From positions 1-9,051 of the forward strand of contig JALNVE010000118.1 in NCBI GenBank assembly GCA_023227695.1: a stretch of 9,051 nt of DNA, written 5' to 3'. The notes under the pieces were generated by a model. It was not told the DNA's origin. It searched no databases and was given only the letters and a program-made list of their open reading frames with translations. The DNA comes from Paludibacteraceae bacterium. GTDB taxonomy: Bacteria > Bacteroidota > Bacteroidia > Bacteroidales > Paludibacteraceae. A program made the translations under genes and the position numbers. Below, one piece after another: positions 5,616 to 9,051 of the stretch (the stretch's first letter is position 1; each line of letters opens with the position of its first letter).

Positions 5616-7166
5616 TTATTCTTCCATGATCTTCTTGAAGAGGTTCTTCATGTTAACCTGATCACCTACGATCTTATGCAAATCGCTGACATTTACTCTC
5701 TCCTGTTTCATTGTATCACGATAACGAAGAGTAACAGTATTATCTTGTATTGTCTGGTGGTCTACAGTTACGCAGAATGGAGTACCAATAGCATCCATAC
5801 GACGGTAACGCTTACCGATAGTATCCTTCTCCTCATAAACGCACTTGAAGTCGTACTTCAACTCGTTCATGATCTCAGTTGCCTTCTCAGGAAGTCCGTC
5901 TTTCTTCAACAAAGGCAAAATAGCAACCTTAACTGGAGCCAAAACTGGAGGCAATGCCAAAAGCACACGAGTCTCGCCACCTTCCAACTCCTCTTCCTTG
6001 TATGATGCTGCCATGATACTCAAGAACATACGGTCAACACCGATAGATGTCTCGATAACGTATGGAGTGTATGATTGGTTTGTCTCAGGATCGAAGTATT
6101 TGATGTTTTTACCAGAAAATTTCTCGTGACTGCTCAAGTCGAAGTCTGTACGAGAGTGAATACCCTCAACCTCCTTGAATCCGAATGGCATCAAGAACTC
6201 GATATCTGTAGCAGCGTTAGCGTAGTGAGCCAACTTCTCGTGGTCATGGTAACGATACATCTGATCACCCAAACCAAGAGCCTTGTGCCATTTCAAACGG
6301 AATGCCTTCCAATGTGAAAACCACTTCATCTCATCACCTGGACGAACGAAGAACTGCATCTCCATCTGTTCGAACTCACGCATACGGAAGATGAACTGAC
6401 GAGCAACGATCTCGTTACGGAAAGCCTTACCGATCTGAGCGATACCAAACGGAATCTTCATACGACCAGTCTTCTGTACGTTAAGGTAGTTTACGAAAAT
6501 ACCTTGTGCAGTCTCCGGACGAAGATAAATCTTCATTGCACCGTCTGAAGTAGAACCCATCTCTGTAGAGAACATCAAGTTGAATTGACGAACATCTGTC
6601 CAGTTCTTAGTTCCGCTGATTGGGCAAACAACGTCGTAATCCAAAATGATCTGTTTCAACCCATCAAGGTCATTGTCGTTCATTGCCTTCTTGAAACGCT
6701 CATGAATCTCTTCACGTTTTTCCTGATGCTCAAGCACACGTGCATTGGTCTTCTTGAAGAGCTCAGCGTCGAAAGAGTCGCCAAATTTCTTAGCAGCTTT
6801 CTCAACCTCTTTGTTTATTTTATCATCGTATTTCGCAATCAATTCCTCGATAAGCACATCGGCACGGTAACGCTTCTTTGAATCCTTGTTATCGATCAAT
6901 GGGTCGTTGAATGCATCAACGTGACCAGAAGCCTTCCATACTGTTGGATGCATGAAGATAGCGGCATCAATACCGACGATGTTGCCGTGCAACAAAGTCA
7001 TACTGTCCCACCAATATTTCTTGATGTTGTTCTTTAATTCCACACCGTTTTGACCGTAGTCATAAACAGCACCCAAACCGTCATAGATTTCACTTGACGG
7101 AAATACGAAACCATACTCCTTACAATGAGCTACCAGTTTCTTAAACACATCTTCCTGTGAAGCCAT
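5616..7166 (-). CDS. glyS: Glycyl-tRNA synthetase, single-chain homodimeric type
   Basis: A 516-residue class II aminoacyl-tRNA synthetase that charges tRNA-Gly with glycine in the cytoplasm. Class II landmarks are visible: the N-terminal catalytic segment GAVYDYGQNGVELKNNI (32-48), RPETAQGIF (216-224), motif 2 around FRNE (249-252) with the following REFEQMEMQFF, and motif 3 at GVDRMF (376-381). The anticodon-binding domain starts near PPVLAPVKVAILPL (406-419). This is the alpha2 type shared with eukaryotes, archaea and Thermus, not the alpha2beta2 GlyQ/GlyS enzyme of E. coli. A lysine- and glutamate-rich helical insertion spans about 95-170. The cysteine-rich zinc site of some relatives is reduced here to a single CP (181-182). 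The gene appears to be a one-gene transcription unit with its own promoter and terminator. Confidence 0.96.
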   Translation of the reverse strand: MASQEDVFKKLVAHCKEYGFVFPSSEIYDGLGAVYDYGQNGVELKNNIKKYWWDSMTLLHGNIVGIDAAIFMHPTVWKASGHVDAFNDPLIDNKDSKKRYRADVLIEELIAKYDDKINKEVEKAAKKFGDSFDAELFKKTNARVLEHQEKREEIHERFKKAMNDNDLDGLKQIILDYDVVCPISGTKNWTDVRQFNLMFSTEMGSTSDGAMKIYLRPETAQGIFVNYLNVQKTGRMKIPFGIAQIGKAFRNEIVARQFIFRMREFEQMEMQFFVRPGDEMKWFSHWKAFRLKWHKALGLGDQMYRYHDHEKLAHYANAATDIEFLMPFGFKEVEGIHSRTDFDLSSHEKFSGKNIKYFDPETNQSYTPYVIETSIGVDRMFLSIMAASYKEEELEGGETRVLLALPPVLAPVKVAILPLLKKDGLPEKATEIMNELKYDFKCVYEEKDTIGKRYRRMDAIGTPFCVTVDHQTIQDNTVTLRYRDTMKQERVNVSDLHKIVGDQVNMKNLFKKIMEE

Positions 7167-7229
7167 AATAAATTAAAATGTATATTTATAATATTTTCTG
7201 AATTTCCGACCTATAAGTCACATAATTTG

Positions 7230-7237
7230 CAAATTTA
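7230..7237 (-). promoter_or_regulatory. Probable -7 box of the glyS promoter
   Basis: On the minus strand this reads TAAATTTG, matching TAnnTTTG. It would give a leader of about 55 bases before the glyS ATG at 7166. No convincing -33 TTTG is seen at normal spacing. No T-box leader was recognised. Confidence 0.4.
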
Positions 7238-7362
7238 GTCATTATAAATTTAAATTGACCACTTGAATTCAAAATTTATAAAAAAAGACAAGTTATAGTT
7301 TACACGCAAAAACACGGGGGAAACCCAAAGAAACACGGGGATTAATTACACACAATTAATGG
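7238..7362. other. Spacer between the glyS promoter and the repeat array
   Basis: No gene is seen. The stretch holds a direct repeat of AAACACGGGG (near 7310 and at 7331-7340) and an inverted repeat, ATTAATT-ACACAC-AATTAAT (7341-7360), that directly abuts the first unit of the tandem array. The AT-rich dyad may mark the left boundary of the inserted repeat region. Confidence 0.4.
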
Positions 7363-7602
7363 ACAGCAGGCCGAGGATCCCCACCTATTCCAAAAACCTA
7401 TCACGTTTCGCACCCCTCCAATCGGGAGTGCTAGATTGTATCTAGCGCATCCATAGGCGATATAAATTTTCATCACCAACCCGCATTAGCGGCAAAAAAG
7501 CTATACGAAATAAAATTTTTTCGTCTTTATTGGTGAGTTGAAAACTCACCCTCCCGATTGGAGAACCGCTCAACGGCTTCTAGTTTTAGAGATTACGTTT
7601 GA
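7363..7602. repeat. Tandem structured repeat, copy 1 (complete, 240 bp)
   Basis: The unit begins with ACAGCAGGCCGA, has a C-rich variable stretch of about 20 bases, then the constant CCTATCACGTTTCGCAC. The core (7416-7563) is bounded by a perfect 13-bp inverted repeat, CTCCAATCGGGAG and CTCCCGATTGGAG. Inside are the hairpins GCTAGAT-TGT-ATCTAGC (7430-7446), CCGC-ATTA-GCGG, ACGAAA/TTTCGT and GGTGAGTT-GAA-AACTCACC (7532-7550). TCACCAA and TTGGTGA can also pair across the core. After the core come AACCGCTCAACGGC and a TCTA/TAGA dyad. No reading frame is convincing, so a structured non-coding element is favoured over a gene. Confidence 0.8.
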
Positions 7603-7841
7603 ACAGCAGGCCGAATCCACCACACATCCCCAAAAACCTATCACGTTTCGCACCTCTCCAATCGGGAGTGCTAGATTGTATCTAGCGCATCTATATGCGA
7701 TGCAAATTTTCATCACCAACCCGCATTAACCGCAAAAAGCTATACGAGCAAGGAGTTTTACGTCTTTATTGGTGAGTTGAAAACTCACCCTCCCGATTGG
7801 AGAACCGCTCAACGGCTTCTAGTTTCATAGATCACGTCTAG
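7603..7841. repeat. Tandem structured repeat, copy 2 (complete, 239 bp)
   Basis: Same layout as copy 1. The 13-bp arms lie at 7656-7668 and 7790-7802, and the internal hairpins at 7670-7686 and 7771-7789 are identical in sequence to copy 1. Differences are concentrated in the C-rich spacer after the leading motif, in the loop region about 7690-7760, and in the tail after the core. In this copy CGCAT-CTAT-ATGCG forms a perfect small stem that copy 1 forms only with a mismatch, while the CCGC/GCGG stem of copy 1 is lost. A short open frame covering the end of copy 1 and start of copy 2 (7538-7729) is judged not to be a gene. Confidence 0.8.
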
Positions 7842-7944
7842 ACAGCAGGCCGAATCGCCCCACTCATTCCCCCTAAACCTATCACGTTTCGCACCTCTCC
7901 AATCGGGAGTGCTAGATTGTATCTAGCGCATCCATAGGCGATAT
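7842..7944. repeat. Tandem structured repeat, copy 3 (truncated, about 103 bp)
   Basis: Contains the leading ACAGCAGGCCGA, a C-rich spacer, the constant CCTATCACGTTTCGCAC, the left 13-bp arm (7897-7909) and the hairpin GCTAGAT-TGT-ATCTAGC (7911-7927). Similarity to copies 1 and 2 stops abruptly after CATAGGCGATAT near 7944, so the right half of the core, including the second 13-bp arm, is missing. The breakpoint suggests deletion, or replacement by the unrelated sequence at 7945-8004. Confidence 0.75.
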
Positions 7945-8070
7945 CGTCATACGGTGGCAAAAAATCAAAGAGATTTATCGAATGAATATTTTATTAGAGG
8001 TGATGTGGGGATAATAGGTTATCGGCCTGCTGGAAGCAAGGCCGTCCAAGAAGAGATTAGACGAGGCTCA

Positions 8071-8108
8071 TCTAAAAAATAAGCGCTGTTACGATTTGCA
8101 ACAGCGCT
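8071..8108 (-). terminator. Rho-independent terminator of the orphan gene at 8130-8873
   Basis: AGCGCTGTT (8082-8090) pairs perfectly with AACAGCGCT (8100-8108) around a nine-base loop. On the minus strand the stem is followed by TTATTTTTTAG. It lies about 20 bp beyond the stop codon of the minus-strand gene and should end its transcript before the repeat array. Confidence 0.85.
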
Positions 8109-8129
8109 CTACTATCAATTTATTTTCGA

Positions 8130-8873
8130 TTATTTTTTAGAAAATTGCCATTTTCTTATATCTTGATAATAATCTTCCCCCTCTATTTTTGTTTTGTTAT
8201 CACTATAAATACTAAGAGATTTCAAATCTTCATTCTTTTTTATTTTCTTTCGTTCGCTATCTAAAACAGCTACATTTTTCCTATAGTTCTTATCAAAGTC
8301 ATCTTTTTTATGTTCAACTTCATCATCCACCCAACATATTGAGAATCCAGCATCTGCTATTGAAAATTGAGACAATAAACCATCATACATCTTTGTTGAA
8401 CGAGTTTCTTTTTTATTGGAAAAATCAAATAAATCAGACATTGAAATTTCACAATTTCCATTAATATCAAATGCTCTAATTAACGCAGAAGCTCTGAATT
8501 TGGGATAATATATACATTGATCTTCAAACGTAACATCAATTCCTGAGATATGAGGATTAATAACACCAATAGGATAAGGTTGATAGAATTCACCTGTTTT
8601 TCTTTTTTTGCCTCTATGATACATAATATAATCCTTCACACTATTTTCATTTTCATCTTCTTCATGATAATAAAATTCAATGGTCGTAGGATGTATTTCA
8701 CAAATATTATCTCCTTTCTTTATTTCAAAATGACCATTCAAAAAACACTCTGCTATATCTAAAAAAAGACTATCTAATTTTGCTATTTTATCTTTTACTG
8801 AATCACAATTATTAAATTCGAAATCTTTTTTTCCTTTGAAATTTTCTAATTCTTGAATCAAATTCTTTTTCAT
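8130..8873 (-). CDS. Orphan protein of unknown function, possible DNA-glycosylase-like fold
   Basis: A 247-residue soluble protein, rich in Lys, Asp and Glu, with no signal peptide or membrane segment. Notable segments are TTIEFYYHEEDE (63-74), DYIMYHRGKKR (81-91), PHISGIDVTFED (107-118), FRASALIRAFDI (126-137) and GFSICWVDDE further on. The order of an acidic EFYYHEED-like region, a DYIMYHR-like region, a central GIDVTFE strand and an ALIRA segment recalls the 3-methyladenine DNA glycosylase (AAG/MPG) layout, but this is a weak resemblance made by eye. The C-terminal 40 residues are highly charged and probably flexible. The gene is clearly more AT-rich than its neighbours and sits alone, with its own terminator, between a repeat array and an IS30 end, which suggests lateral acquisition. 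The promoter was not identified. It may be a defence or accessory gene, but nothing proves this. Confidence 0.75.
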   Translation of the reverse strand: MKKNLIQELENFKGKKDFEFNNCDSVKDKIAKLDSLFLDIAECFLNGHFEIKKGDNICEIHPTTIEFYYHEEDENENSVKDYIMYHRGKKRKTGEFYQPYPIGVINPHISGIDVTFEDQCIYYPKFRASALIRAFDINGNCEISMSDLFDFSNKKETRSTKMYDGLLSQFSIADAGFSICWVDDEVEHKKDDFDKNYRKNVAVLDSERKKIKKNEDLKSLSIYSDNKTKIEGEDYYQDIRKWQFSKK

Positions 8874-9051
8874 AATATTCTAATTTTTATTCCATTTAAA
8901 TTCATAAATCCAACTATTTAATTTTAAAACAAGCTGGATTCAAGCGGACAATGCAACCTCATTTAAATCCAAGTTTGTCAATTGTTTAAATTTTTGTAAA
9001 GGAGTCATATACCCTAATCTTTTCCTCGGTCTCGAGTTTAAGATGTTTTGA
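8874..9051 (-). mobile_element. IS30-family insertion sequence, one end
   Basis: The transposase stop at 8940 is followed by about 66 bp of AT-rich non-coding DNA before the orphan gene. The terminal inverted repeat of the element should lie within about 50 bp of the stop codon, but without the other end its exact limit cannot be fixed. The promoter of the orphan gene would fall in this interval or inside the element, so the insertion may influence its expression. Confidence 0.6.
8940..9051 (-). CDS. IS30-family transposase, C-terminal end (cut by the window edge)
   Basis: The minus-strand frame entering from the right edge is open for 36 codons and stops with TGA at 8940-8942. It reads QNILNSRPRKRLGYMTP and continues for 19 residues. 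The LNxRPRKRLGYxTP string is the characteristic C-terminal motif of IS30-type DDE transposases. The catalytic DDE residues and the start would lie to the right of the window, so intactness cannot be judged. The gene points towards the orphan gene at 8130-8873, whose start lies 66 bp beyond this stop. Confidence 0.88.
   Translation of the reverse strand, partial: QNILNSRPRKRLGYMTPLQKFKQLTNLDLNEVALSA

Larger units (their letters stand above)
7364..8032. mobile_element. Possible non-autonomous element enclosing the repeat array
   Basis: The array starts with CAGCAGGCCGA (7364-7374) followed two bases later by ATCCCCAC. At its far side the reverse strand of 8005-8032 reads CAGCAGGCCGA, nine bases, then ATCCCCAC. 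The whole stretch is therefore bracketed by inverted copies of the same bipartite motif, as in a miniature transposable element. No transposase lies inside. The far copy also sits in a hairpin with the following DNA (8023-8044). Target-site duplications were not recognised, so mobility is speculative; a rearranged tandem array explains the facts as well. Confidence 0.35.

Noticed and set aside
5598..6005. A 135-codon plus-strand open frame opposite glyS
   Set aside because: It overlaps the anticodon-binding domain of a clearly real synthetase gene and the glyS stop region; the product is not recognisable.
7538..7729. A 63-codon plus-strand open frame inside the repeat array
   Set aside because: It spans the end of copy 1 and the start of copy 2. 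The equivalent frames in copies 1 and 3 are interrupted or end differently, and the sequence is explained by hairpin arms, so coding is unlikely.
7363..7944. CRISPR array or integron attC cassettes
   Set aside because: The repeat period of about 240 bp, with most of the unit conserved, does not fit CRISPR repeats and spacers. No RYYYAAC/GTTRRRY core sites or intervening cassette genes were found, and no cas or intI gene is present.
8023..8044. GC-rich hairpin as a terminator
   Set aside because: The stem (CGGCCTGCT with AGCAAGGCCG, one bulge) has no T-run on either strand, so it is treated as part of the repeat-array boundary instead.

Overview
The window looks like a chromosomal segment of an anaerobic member of the Bacteroidales; the genus cannot be told from the sequence. 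Supporting this are A-rich translation starts without clear Shine-Dalgarno sequences, several upstream boxes fitting the Bacteroidetes -7 element TAnnTTTG, a four-subunit 2-oxoacid:ferredoxin oxidoreductase, a single-chain glycyl-tRNA synthetase, and the end of an IS30-type transposase.

Left part (1-3401, plus strand): a gene-free leader of about 630 bp begins with nested inverted repeats and ends with a Crp/Fnr-like palindrome and a TAnnTTTG promoter. These precede a compact four-gene operon, korD-korA-korB-korC: a 2x[4Fe-4S] ferredoxin subunit, the alpha chain, the thiamine-diphosphate-binding beta chain and the gamma chain. The operon closes with a strong rho-independent terminator. Together the four chains should oxidatively decarboxylate a 2-oxoacid (2-oxoglutarate or a branched-chain 2-oxoacid) to its acyl-CoA and reduce ferredoxin, or run in reverse for reductive carboxylation.

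Middle part (3402-7237): a cluster of short palindromes separates the operon from a convergent minus-strand group of three closely spaced genes. Read in transcription order these are a DUF5058-type membrane protein, a second six-helix membrane protein and a small VOC/glyoxalase-fold metalloenzyme. The membrane pair looks like a two-subunit transporter of unknown substrate. Upstream of it is glyS (also minus strand) with its own terminator and a probable promoter.

Right part (7238-9051): this is accessory in character. A gene-free stretch of about 960 bp holds two complete and one truncated copy of a 239-240 bp tandem repeat. Each full copy is built round a 13-bp inverted repeat enclosing two perfect hairpins. 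An inverted copy of the leading motif lies at the far side, so the array has mobile-element-like ends. Beyond it lies an AT-rich orphan gene of unknown function with its own terminator, and then the 3' end of an IS30-family transposase running off the window. The repeat array and the orphan gene are the parts most worth following up.
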